Source of the DNA: a bacterium
Lineage (GTDB): Bacteria > UBP14 > UBA6098 > B30-G16
Reading direction: 5' to 3'
Assembly (NCBI GenBank): GCA_003645115.1
Contig: QNEG01000051.1
Coordinates: 1 to 8,517, forward strand
Length of the DNA stretch: 8,517 bases
The notes under the pieces: generated by a model
What the model was told of the DNA's origin: nothing
Seen by the model: the letters and a program-made list of their open reading frames with translations, nothing else
Databases searched by the model: none
In this document: positions 1 to 5,966 of the stretch, piece after piece
How positions within the stretch are numbered: position 1 is the first letter of the stretch
Layout of the letters: each line of letters starts with the position of its first letter
Translations under genes and position numbers: made by a program

Positions 1-219
1 GAAATATACGATTTGCGGGGGAATGTAGTTGCGACCCCCTTCGGCGCTGACGCGCCTCTGTCCCCCTTATCAAACGGGACAAACGAGCAGAGCGTGAGCG
101 GAGCGAGTAGGGGGTTCATCTGGAAACCTGCTCAATCGATTCCATCGGGGATATATATCGTGAGGGCACAGACTTCAGATTGCTTGACAGCGACCAAACA
201 AATATTATATTTGAAATAG
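1..219 (+). CDS. 3' end of a secreted-protein gene with a type IX secretion-like C-terminal sorting domain (5' truncated)
   Basis: The frame is open from base 1 and ends at TAG 217-219, giving the last 72 residues of a protein that starts upstream. The tail begins EIYDLRGNVV, continues with IWKPAQSIPSGIYIVRAQT and ends TKQILYLK. This is the pattern of the type A C-terminal sorting domain of FCB-group secreted proteins: a first strand with DxxG, a central W and an SGxY turn, and a basic last strand ending in K. Such domains direct export across the outer membrane by the type IX system and are then usually removed; the mature function cannot be told from this piece. Between the first strand and the W lie about 28 residues, roughly twice the usual loop, rich in Ser, Gly, Ala and Pro and encoded by unusually GC-rich DNA (see the repeat entry). 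A related FlgD-like Ig-fold tail is the alternative reading. Confidence 0.75.
   Translation, partial: EIYDLRGNVVATPFGADAPLSPLSNGTNEQSVSGASRGFIWKPAQSIPSGIYIVRAQTSDCLTATKQILYLK
34..114. repeat. GC-rich palindrome-like insertion inside the sorting-domain coding sequence
   Basis: This stretch is far more GC-rich than its surroundings. It contains two C-tracts (CCCCCT at 35-40 and 62-67), either of which can pair with AGGGGG at 109-114, and an internal run of GAGC/GAGCG-type units at 85-107. It stays in frame and falls exactly in the loop between two predicted beta strands of the sorting domain. That is what an in-frame palindromic repeat tolerated at a protein surface would look like. Only one copy is visible, so calling it a repeat is an inference from composition and position. 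Confidence 0.35.
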
Positions 220-234
220 AATACACCTCAACCA

Positions 235-269
235 CATCCTTTAGGTTGTGGATTGCATCCTTTAGGTTG
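235..269. repeat. 14-bp direct repeat, two copies
   Basis: The sequence CATCCTTTAGGTTG occurs at 235-248 and again at 256-269, 21 bases apart start to start, just after the end of the sorting-domain gene. The first copy is preceded by CAACCACA and the second is followed by GGGGAACCACA, so the block has a partly inverted character as well. No coding role is seen. It could be a remnant of a dispersed intergenic repeat or a local duplication. Confidence 0.6.
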
Positions 270-316
270 GGGAACCACAAATGAACGCAGATAGAAGAAA
301 ATGTTATTCGTAGTGG

Positions 317-336
317 CGTCCCGAATTGTCGGGACG
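317..336. repeat. Perfect 8-bp inverted repeat with 4-base loop
   Basis: CGTCCCGA at 317-324 pairs fully with TCGGGACG at 329-336 around the loop ATTG. The stem is GC-rich and could form a stable hairpin between the sorting-domain gene and the HIT gene. It is not followed by a T-tract (the next bases are GGAACAAAATC), so a classical intrinsic terminator is not supported. It may be a REP-like intergenic palindrome, or it may still help end transcription of the upstream gene. The rest of the 231-base spacer at 220-450 shows no gene. Confidence 0.6.
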
Positions 337-450
337 GGAACAAAATCACGGTTATGACAATATTAAGAAATCGGCGAGCTAACAATAAACGAGATAGCGC
401 AAAAAAATTGAAACCAAAACCCCAGTAAAAATCCGGAAAGGCGGAAAAAT

Positions 451-969
451 ATGAAAAGATTATGGGCACCATGGCGAATGGAATATATCTCTCGTGGAGA
501 TTTGGAAAACGATGAATGTTTCCTGTGTGAAAAACAAAAAAATCCCGAAAACGACGATGAGGATTTTGTTCTATATCGAGGTGAACATTGCTATGCCCTG
601 ATGAATACATATCCATACAATAACGGGCATTTGATGATAGCGACATATCGGCATATAGGCGATTTCACAAAACTGACCAAAGCTGAATTAGTGGAGATGA
701 TGGAAATAACTCGGATAGCGGTGTCTGCAATTACCGAATCTATGGGCGCACAGGGATTTAATATCGGGTTCAATCTGGGATGTGTCGCCGGTGCCGGTGT
801 AGTTGACCACATTCATTTACATATAGTCCCGCGCTGGGGCGGAGACACCAATTTTATGCCGGTTATCGCCGATACAAAAGTAGTGTCGGAGGCATTGAAG
901 GAAACTTATGAACGATTATTCCCTTATTTTGAAAAAAATAACATTCCGCGGGGGTTCGATGAAGTCTGA
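451..969 (+). CDS. HIT-family nucleotide-binding protein (Ap4A phosphorylase/hydrolase-like)
   Basis: This 172-residue protein is a full-length member of the histidine-triad superfamily. The triad is seen as H120-I-H122-L-H124-I-V followed by PRW; the middle or last His of this motif attacks the nucleotide phosphate in characterised members. A C23-F-L-C26 pair near the N-terminus and histidines in the NNGHLMIATYRH stretch fit the zinc-binding version of the family. The N-terminus MKRLWAPWRMEYI is typical of the bacterial branch related to mycobacterial Ap4A phosphorylase. The likely substrates are dinucleoside polyphosphates or other adenylylated nucleotides in the cytoplasm; the exact reaction cannot be read from sequence. 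The ATG at 451 has a purine-rich GGAAAGGCGG stretch (435-444) just upstream. It is the first gene of the apparent xdh operon and its end overlaps the mocA start by 11 bases, suggesting translational coupling. Confidence 0.93.
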   Translation: MKRLWAPWRMEYISRGDLENDECFLCEKQKNPENDDEDFVLYRGEHCYALMNTYPYNNGHLMIATYRHIGDFTKLTKAELVEMMEITRIAVSAITESMGAQGFNIGFNLGCVAGAGVVDHIHLHIVPRWGGDTNFMPVIADTKVVSEALKETYERLFPYFEKNNIPRGFDEV

Positions 970-1537
970 GAAAATAGAAGGAGTGGTTCTTTCCGCAGGG
1001 AAATCCACTCGAATGGGAAAATTCAAGATGACATTGCCACTCGGCGATAAATCCATAATCCAACACTCGGTAGAAAGTATGTATGATGTATGCGATAGGA
1101 TAATCGTGGTGACCGGATATGAAGCAGAACAAATCCATAATGCCCTGAAAAATTATGATAAGATAGAATTGGTAAACAACCCAGATTATGAACGAGGTAT
1201 GTTCAGTTCGGTGAAAGTGGGGATTTCTCGGGTAAAAGGAGCCAGATTTTTTCTGCTACCCGGTGATTGCCCATCGATTCCATCCTATGTGTATTTGAAG
1301 ATGATAAAAATCGAGGACAAAATTGTAGTGCCCGCATATCGTGGAAAAAATGGACATCCTGTTCTGATAGATAGCGAACTGATTCCACAAATTTTGAATG
1401 AACCAGAAAATTCTAACTTGAAATTTTTTATAAATCGTGTAGGTTATTCTACTGTTGAAATTGATGAAAAATGTATTATAATGGATATAGATGATATTCA
1501 GGACTATGAGCGTGCAAAGACAAAATATACCCGATAA
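959..1537 (+). CDS. mocA: MocA-like molybdenum cofactor cytidylyltransferase
   Basis: This 192-residue nucleotidyltransferase of the MobA/MocA family would join CTP to molybdopterin to form the cytosine-dinucleotide cofactor used by the xanthine oxidase family. Motifs in order are the nucleotide-binding loop LSAGKSTRMG at residues 11-20, VVTGY, NPDYERGMFSSVK, LPGD103CP with the metal-binding Asp, GH133PVL, and a C-terminal DIDDIQDYE in place of the usual DIDTPxDx. The NPDY, GHP and DID motifs resemble E. coli MocA more than MobA, and the xdh neighbours fit this choice. I chose ATG 959 because translation from it begins directly with the family's N-terminal strand; the longer frame from ATG 908 would add 17 residues wholly inside the HIT gene. 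The ribosome-binding site is poor (GGGG at 951-954), so expression probably relies on coupling to the HIT gene. It overlaps the next gene. Confidence 0.9.
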   Translation: MKSEKIEGVVLSAGKSTRMGKFKMTLPLGDKSIIQHSVESMYDVCDRIIVVTGYEAEQIHNALKNYDKIELVNNPDYERGMFSSVKVGISRVKGARFFLLPGDCPSIPSYVYLKMIKIEDKIVVPAYRGKNGHPVLIDSELIPQILNEPENSNLKFFINRVGYSTVEIDEKCIIMDIDDIQDYERAKTKYTR

Positions 1538-3668
1538 GATATCCGATGCCATAAATCGAGTGGATGCGTTTGATAAATGCACTGGGAAAACTAAATACAT
1601 AAATGATTTTAAATTCGATGGGATGCTTTATGCAAAGACTCTTCGTTCCACTCGACCGAGAGCGAAAATAAAATCTATCCATATACCCGAATTGCCCGAT
1701 GGATATTATATCGTAGATAAAAACGATGTCCCCGGCAGGAATCGAGTGAAAATACTGATATATGACCAGCCATTTTTCGCCGAGGATGTGGTCAATTATA
1801 TCGGAGAACCGATTTTACTCGTGGTCGGTCCCCATAGGGAAAAAATACTGCACATACTATCGCAAATAGAAGTGAATTATGAAGATTTGGAACCGGTGCT
1901 CACTATGGATGATGCGCTGTCTGCCGATTCTCCCCGTATTTTTGGTCGGGATAATTGTTTCGTGGATTATAAATACTACAAGGGCAATCCGGAGAAAGCT
2001 TTTGCCAATGCACAAAAAATAATCCAACGAACATATCGCACCGGATATCAGGAACATATTTATATCGAACCACAGGGAGTAATCGGATTGTTCGAGGATG
2101 GAAAGATTAAAGTGTATGGCTCGATTCAGTGCCCATATTATGTGAAACGAGCACTTGCCGAGGGACTGGATTTCGACGAGGATAAAATTCGAGTGATTCA
2201 AGTTGCCACTGGCGGTGCTTTCGGTGGCAAGGAAGAATATCCATCAATTATCGCAGGGCAGGTGGCATTCGCATCTATTAAGACCAAACGACCGGTAAAA
2301 CTAATTCTCGACCGGAAAGAGGATATAATTGCCACCACCAAGCGACATCCATCCATAACTCACTACCGCACCGCTTTAGATGAGAATAATAATATTATAG
2401 CTATGGATGTGGATATAAAATTCAATGCTGGTGCTTATGCAGGACTTTCCGATGTGGTGCTTCAGCGCGGTATGTTTTCCGCAGCGGGAGTTTATAATGT
2501 CCCCAATATTATAGTTCGTGGTAGAGCCGTATGCACCAATAATGTCCCTGCTGGTGCGTTTCGTGGTTTCGGTGCTCCACAAGTATTCTTCGCCGTGGAA
2601 TCTCATTTCGATGAAATTGCCGAGGAAATCGGGGAAAATCCACTGGATTTCAGGATGAGGCACATTATAAAAAAAGGTGAGCGAACATCTACTGGAGGAA
2701 TACTTCGTCAGGAGGTAAAATTACCACAAATGGTGGAAAGAGTGAATGAACTTTCCCATATCAGGAATAAATGGAAACGATATAGTGAGCAGAAAGGAAG
2801 TATTCGTCGAGGAATCGGGATTTCGATGTTCTACCACGGCTGTGGATTCACCGGGAAAGGCGAAGAAATAATTCAGGGTAAAGCCACACTGCGCAAATAT
2901 CCCGATGGGAAAGTGGAAATACTGGTGTCAAATGTGGAAATGGGACAAGGAGCATTAACTGCACTTCGTAAGATAGTAGCACGAACATTGCAAATTCCAA
3001 TTCAGGATGTGATATACGAAAATCCGGATACAGACCGTGTGCCAGATTCTGGTCCCACAGTGGCATCGAGGACTGTTATGATTGTGGGCGGATTGCTGAA
3101 AAAGTGCGCCGAGGAAATGAAATCCCGATGGAACCAACAAGATAAAATGGAAATATCTCGGGTATATAAACACCCTGATTATATCCAGTGGGACCAGGAA
3201 GCTATGTGTGGCGATGCTTATCCCACATATTCATGGGGAATAAATGTAGTGGAAATAAAAGTCGATACTATCACTTATGAAATCACTCCAGAGAAAGTGT
3301 GGGCGATATTCGATGTGGGTATCCCTATCGATGAGAAAATGCTTCGAGGTCAATTCGATGGCGGTATAGTTCAGGGACTTGGATATGCCTATATGGAAAT
3401 AATGCAATCCAGCAATGGAAAATTGATTCAGGACAGTATAACAGACTACATAATTCCTACTGCTAATGATGTCCCTGAAATAGTGAGTGAAACTATAGAT
3501 AATCCTTATGAATATGGACCATTCGGAGCGAAATGCGCCGGCGAACTCCCATTTGTAGGTGCCGCACCGGCTCTCGCCAGCGCAGTTCGTAATGCCTTGC
3601 ACACTGAAATTTCACAAATTCCGATTACACCGGAAATGTTGATGAAAATTTGTGAAAAAAATAAATGA
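1491..3668 (+). CDS. xdhA: Xanthine dehydrogenase-type molybdopterin-binding subunit
   Basis: This 725-residue protein is the catalytic large subunit of a xanthine oxidase-family hydroxylase, near the usual 740-780. Residues about 20-130 form the a/b hammerhead domain (NRVDAFDKCTGKTKY start); the rest is the molybdopterin-binding region. Landmarks are GGAFGGKEE at 241-249, AFR358GFGAPQ, EMGQ486G, ASRT, and GAKCAGE685LP, where E685 matches the catalytic base. By comparison with the bovine enzyme, F244, E248, R358 and E685 correspond to F798, E802, R880 and E1261; E802 and R880 bind the purine, favouring hypoxanthine/xanthine as substrate. The last motif reads KCAGE rather than the common KGVGE. 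The start is uncertain: ATG 1491 (weak GGA five bases upstream) or ATG 1506 (AGGA only two bases upstream); both overlap mocA. It is followed after 12 bases by the Fe-S subunit. Aldehyde or another heterocycle as substrate is not excluded. Confidence 0.95.
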   Translation: MIFRTMSVQRQNIPDKISDAINRVDAFDKCTGKTKYINDFKFDGMLYAKTLRSTRPRAKIKSIHIPELPDGYYIVDKNDVPGRNRVKILIYDQPFFAEDVVNYIGEPILLVVGPHREKILHILSQIEVNYEDLEPVLTMDDALSADSPRIFGRDNCFVDYKYYKGNPEKAFANAQKIIQRTYRTGYQEHIYIEPQGVIGLFEDGKIKVYGSIQCPYYVKRALAEGLDFDEDKIRVIQVATGGAFGGKEEYPSIIAGQVAFASIKTKRPVKLILDRKEDIIATTKRHPSITHYRTALDENNNIIAMDVDIKFNAGAYAGLSDVVLQRGMFSAAGVYNVPNIIVRGRAVCTNNVPAGAFRGFGAPQVFFAVESHFDEIAEEIGENPLDFRMRHIIKKGERTSTGGILRQEVKLPQMVERVNELSHIRNKWKRYSEQKGSIRRGIGISMFYHGCGFTGKGEEIIQGKATLRKYPDGKVEILVSNVEMGQGALTALRKIVARTLQIPIQDVIYENPDTDRVPDSGPTVASRTVMIVGGLLKKCAEEMKSRWNQQDKMEISRVYKHPDYIQWDQEAMCGDAYPTYSWGINVVEIKVDTITYEITPEKVWAIFDVGIPIDEKMLRGQFDGGIVQGLGYAYMEIMQSSNGKLIQDSITDYIIPTANDVPEIVSETIDNPYEYGPFGAKCAGELPFVGAAPALASAVRNALHTEISQIPITPEMLMKICEKNK

Positions 3669-3672
3669 GGAG
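3667..3672 (+). promoter_or_regulatory. Ribosome binding site that fixes a TTG start
   Basis: GAGGAG overlaps the TGA stop of the Mo subunit and lies eight bases before TTG 3681. The only nearby ATG (3693-3695 region) is out of frame, so this site decides that the Fe-S subunit starts at TTG. Confidence 0.75.
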
Positions 3673-3680
3673 ATTACTAA

Positions 3681-4166
3681 TTGAAATCGCAAAATGACAA
3701 AATAACTTTCATCCTGAATGGTGAGAAAGTATCTTATGCTGGAAATCCTATGGATAGATTAGTAGATGTATTGCGGGAGAATTTTGAATTTACTGGAGTG
3801 AAAGAAGGTTGTGGCGAGGGCGAATGTGGTGCCTGTTCGGTATTATTGGATGGTAAAAATGTGCCATCCTGCATTATCCCAGTCGCCACTGTGCAAAATA
3901 AGGAAATATATACAGTGGAAGGTTTGAGAGAGGTTAAGATGTTCCAGATATTGGTGAATTCATTTGCCGATGCCGGCGCAGTTCAGTGCGGTTTCTGCAC
4001 TCCGGGTATGATGATTTCAGCTTATGCGTTATTGCAGTCCAATAACAATCCAACCGATGATGAAATTCGTGAGGCAATCTCGGGGAATTTCTGCCGATGC
4101 ACTGGAATGAATATGATTATAGAAGCAATAAAATTGGCAGTAAACAGGCTCGGTGAGACAGAATGA
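3681..4166 (+). CDS. Xanthine dehydrogenase-type 2Fe-2S subunit
   Basis: This 161-residue small subunit carries two 2Fe-2S clusters that relay electrons from the molybdenum centre to FAD. The N-terminal plant-ferredoxin-like domain has C44-x4-C49-x2-C52 and C64 for the first cluster. The C-terminal helical domain has QC103GFC106TPGM and C138RC140TG for the second; all eight cysteines are present. Its length matches the family (about 155-170). The start is TTG 3681, supported by a strong GAGGAG site eight bases upstream and by the family-like start of the beta-grasp fold, ITFILNGEKV. Its stop overlaps the ATG of the FAD subunit in an ATGA junction, which usually means coupled translation of the two subunits. 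In E. coli nomenclature this is XdhC, a name also used for the unrelated chaperone, so no symbol is given. Confidence 0.97.
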   Translation: MKSQNDKITFILNGEKVSYAGNPMDRLVDVLRENFEFTGVKEGCGEGECGACSVLLDGKNVPSCIIPVATVQNKEIYTVEGLREVKMFQILVNSFADAGAVQCGFCTPGMMISAYALLQSNNNPTDDEIREAISGNFCRCTGMNMIIEAIKLAVNRLGETE

Positions 4167-5002
4167 AAGTATATCGACCAAAAAATTTAGCTAATGCATT
4201 GGAAATAAAAGCGACCGAAAATGTAATCCCATTCGCCGGCGGAACTGATTTGATGATTAAGTATAGAACTACTTTGGGGGTGAGACCAAATTTTCCATAT
4301 CCGGTCCTATTCCTGAACGATATAACACAACTCAAGCAGATTAAAATCGAGAACGGAAACATAATAATAGGTTCGGCGAATACTCTTACTACGATATTAA
4401 AAGATGATAGGATTCCAGATATTTTGAGGACAGCAATTTCCAATATGGCAGCGGTGACTATTCGTAACATTGCCACTATCGGCGGGAATATATGCAATTC
4501 ATCACCAGCAGGAGATACTTTACCGCCATTATACGCGCTGGATGCCAAAGTGGCGCTTTCCAGCCAGAAAACTAAGAGAATTATCCCTATTCAGGATTTT
4601 ATTATCGGTCCTGGGCAGAATATACTCGCTGATAATGAAATACTTACCGAAATTATTATTCCGCAGGATAAATTCGATGTTCAATACTATCGCAAAGTGG
4701 GAACTCGAAAGGCGATGTCATTGTCAAAATTATCTATGGTCGGTTTGGTGAACAAAAATAATGGTAGAATATCCGATATTCGTATCGCATTTGGCGCAGT
4801 AGCGCCCACAGTAGTGCGCTCAAGACAAATAGAGGAAGAAATAATATCGGCGAGTGAACAAAAAGCGAATTCCCTTATCCACGATATTCTAAGCAAATAT
4901 GCAAAGTTAATAAGACCGATAGATGACCAACGTTCCACTGCCCAATATCGCAAAGAAATATCATTAAAATTGTTAACACATTTCCTCGCAGAGCAAATTT
5001 AA
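4163..5002 (+). CDS. xdhB: Xanthine dehydrogenase-type FAD-binding subunit
   Basis: This 279-residue protein is the medium subunit of the hydroxylase, taking electrons from the 2Fe-2S clusters and passing them from FAD to an external acceptor, NAD+ in typical xanthine dehydrogenases. The N-terminal FAD-binding domain shows PFAGGTDLM at residues 23-31 and TIGGN at 105-109 followed by SPAGDTLPPLYALDA, both of which contact FAD in solved relatives. The C-terminal part, after about residue 170 (YYRKVGTRKAMSLSKL onward), matches the CO-dehydrogenase flavoprotein C-terminal domain. Length agrees with E. coli XdhB (about 290). It begins with ATG inside the stop of the Fe-S gene (ATGA overlap) and ends 17 bases before the chaperone gene. 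Confidence 0.96.
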   Translation: MKVYRPKNLANALEIKATENVIPFAGGTDLMIKYRTTLGVRPNFPYPVLFLNDITQLKQIKIENGNIIIGSANTLTTILKDDRIPDILRTAISNMAAVTIRNIATIGGNICNSSPAGDTLPPLYALDAKVALSSQKTKRIIPIQDFIIGPGQNILADNEILTEIIIPQDKFDVQYYRKVGTRKAMSLSKLSMVGLVNKNNGRISDIRIAFGAVAPTVVRSRQIEEEIISASEQKANSLIHDILSKYAKLIRPIDDQRSTAQYRKEISLKLLTHFLAEQI

Positions 5003-5009
5003 GTATTCT

Positions 5010-5014
5010 GGAGG
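5010..5014 (+). promoter_or_regulatory. Ribosome binding site for a second TTG start
   Basis: GGAGG sits five bases before TTG 5020 in the short gap after the FAD subunit. There is no in-frame ATG near the N-terminal motif, so this site supports TTG as the chaperone's start. Confidence 0.75.
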
Positions 5015-5019
5015 CAATT

Positions 5020-5859
5020 TTGAAATTCGATAATCACAGGATTTACACCGAGATAGATAATGCCAGGAAATCGGGGAAATCATTTGTAATAGCGACTGTG
5101 GTGCGGAAGGCGGGTTCTGGTCCTGCCGAGCCGGGACGAAAAATGCTGATTTTTTCGGATAGAAAAATTGTCGGTTCTATCGGTGGCGGAGCGTTGGAAA
5201 ATATGGTAATAAAAGATGGACTGAATATTATTGCTGATGGAAAACCAGAATTGAAAAAATACATTCTCCAAGAAGAGGGAGAAAAAACAAATACCGATAG
5301 TTCAGATATCAGGGAGACAGGAATGATATGCGGAGGAGAAGTATGGATATTTTTCGAGAATATAACTCCCGAAGAAAAAATATATATATTCGGCGGCGGA
5401 CATATCGGAAAATCATTAGTCTATCACCTGAGAAATTGCGCTTTTTCTATTATTGTAATCGATTCCAGGGAAAAAATTCTCCACGAAATAACCGATGTCC
5501 AAAAACTATTGGTATCAGACTATGAGAAAATATTCGAGGATGTTTCTCCGCCCGCTGGATGTTATTTTATTATTGCTACCTATTCGCACGAATTGGATTA
5601 TAAAATCCTGCGAAAATTATACCGATTGAATTTACAGCCCAAATATATCGGATTGGTGGCATCGAAAAGGAAAATTACCACAATGCTGGATAGATTGAAG
5701 GAAGACCTCGATTTCAATCCCAATCTGGACACATTGTATTCACCTGCTGGATTGGATATAGGTGGTGAATCGCCCGATGAAATTGCGATTTCTATAGTAT
5801 CAGAAATTCAGGCTATAAGATATGGCAAGACAAAAAATGTTCATCTTCGCATAATATGA
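5020..5859 (+). CDS. xdhC: XdhC/CoxI-family molybdenum cofactor insertion chaperone
   Basis: This 279-residue protein belongs to the XdhC/CoxI family, whose members bind the molybdenum cofactor, help it receive its terminal sulfur, and deliver it to xanthine dehydrogenase or CO dehydrogenase; they are not part of the mature enzyme. The N-terminal domain has SGPAEPGRKML and GSIGGGALE (from residue 52), then GMICGGEVWIFFE. A Rossmann-like domain starts at IFGGGHIGK (residues 123-131) and runs through VIDSREK. The C-terminal family signature is GLVASKRK and SPAGLDIGGESPDEIAISI. The length is normal. The start is TTG with a strong GGAGG site. It is the last gene of the operon, and a 107-base gap follows. 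The sulfurase (NifS-like) partner is not in this window. Confidence 0.94.
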   Translation: MKFDNHRIYTEIDNARKSGKSFVIATVVRKAGSGPAEPGRKMLIFSDRKIVGSIGGGALENMVIKDGLNIIADGKPELKKYILQEEGEKTNTDSSDIRETGMICGGEVWIFFENITPEEKIYIFGGGHIGKSLVYHLRNCAFSIIVIDSREKILHEITDVQKLLVSDYEKIFEDVSPPAGCYFIIATYSHELDYKILRKLYRLNLQPKYIGLVASKRKITTMLDRLKEDLDFNPNLDTLYSPAGLDIGGESPDEIAISIVSEIQAIRYGKTKNVHLRII

Positions 5860-5966
5860 TATACATCCTTATTAATCGTTAAACAATATTTATATAAATT
5901 CATTGCCAATTGCATATTATTTTCTATTTTAAAAATGATGAAAAAATCTCAACAGAAGATTAAACA
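5860..5966 (+). promoter_or_regulatory. AT-rich gap, probable promoter region for ptsI
   Basis: This gap separates the xdh operon from ptsI and is the longest one between 969 and 7715. It holds a perfect 12-base palindrome ATTTATATAAAT at 5888-5899. A TTGCCA at 5903-5908 lies 16 bases before TATTTT at 5925-5930, a plausible but weak -35/-10 pair. No terminator with a GC stem and T-tract is seen after xdhC. The promoter assignment is inferred from composition and position. Confidence 0.3.

Noticed and set aside
317..336. Hairpin as an intrinsic terminator for the sorting-domain gene
   Set aside because: The stem is good but there is no T-tract after it on either strand; reported as an inverted repeat only.
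116..646. 176-residue minus-strand ORF covering the spacer and the first part of the HIT gene
   Set aside because: It runs antisense through the clearly coding HIT gene, matches no family I know, and looks like a chance open frame.
908..958. Longer start for mocA at ATG 908
   Set aside because: It would add 17 residues lying entirely inside the HIT gene and before the family's conserved N-terminal strand; ATG 959 fits better.
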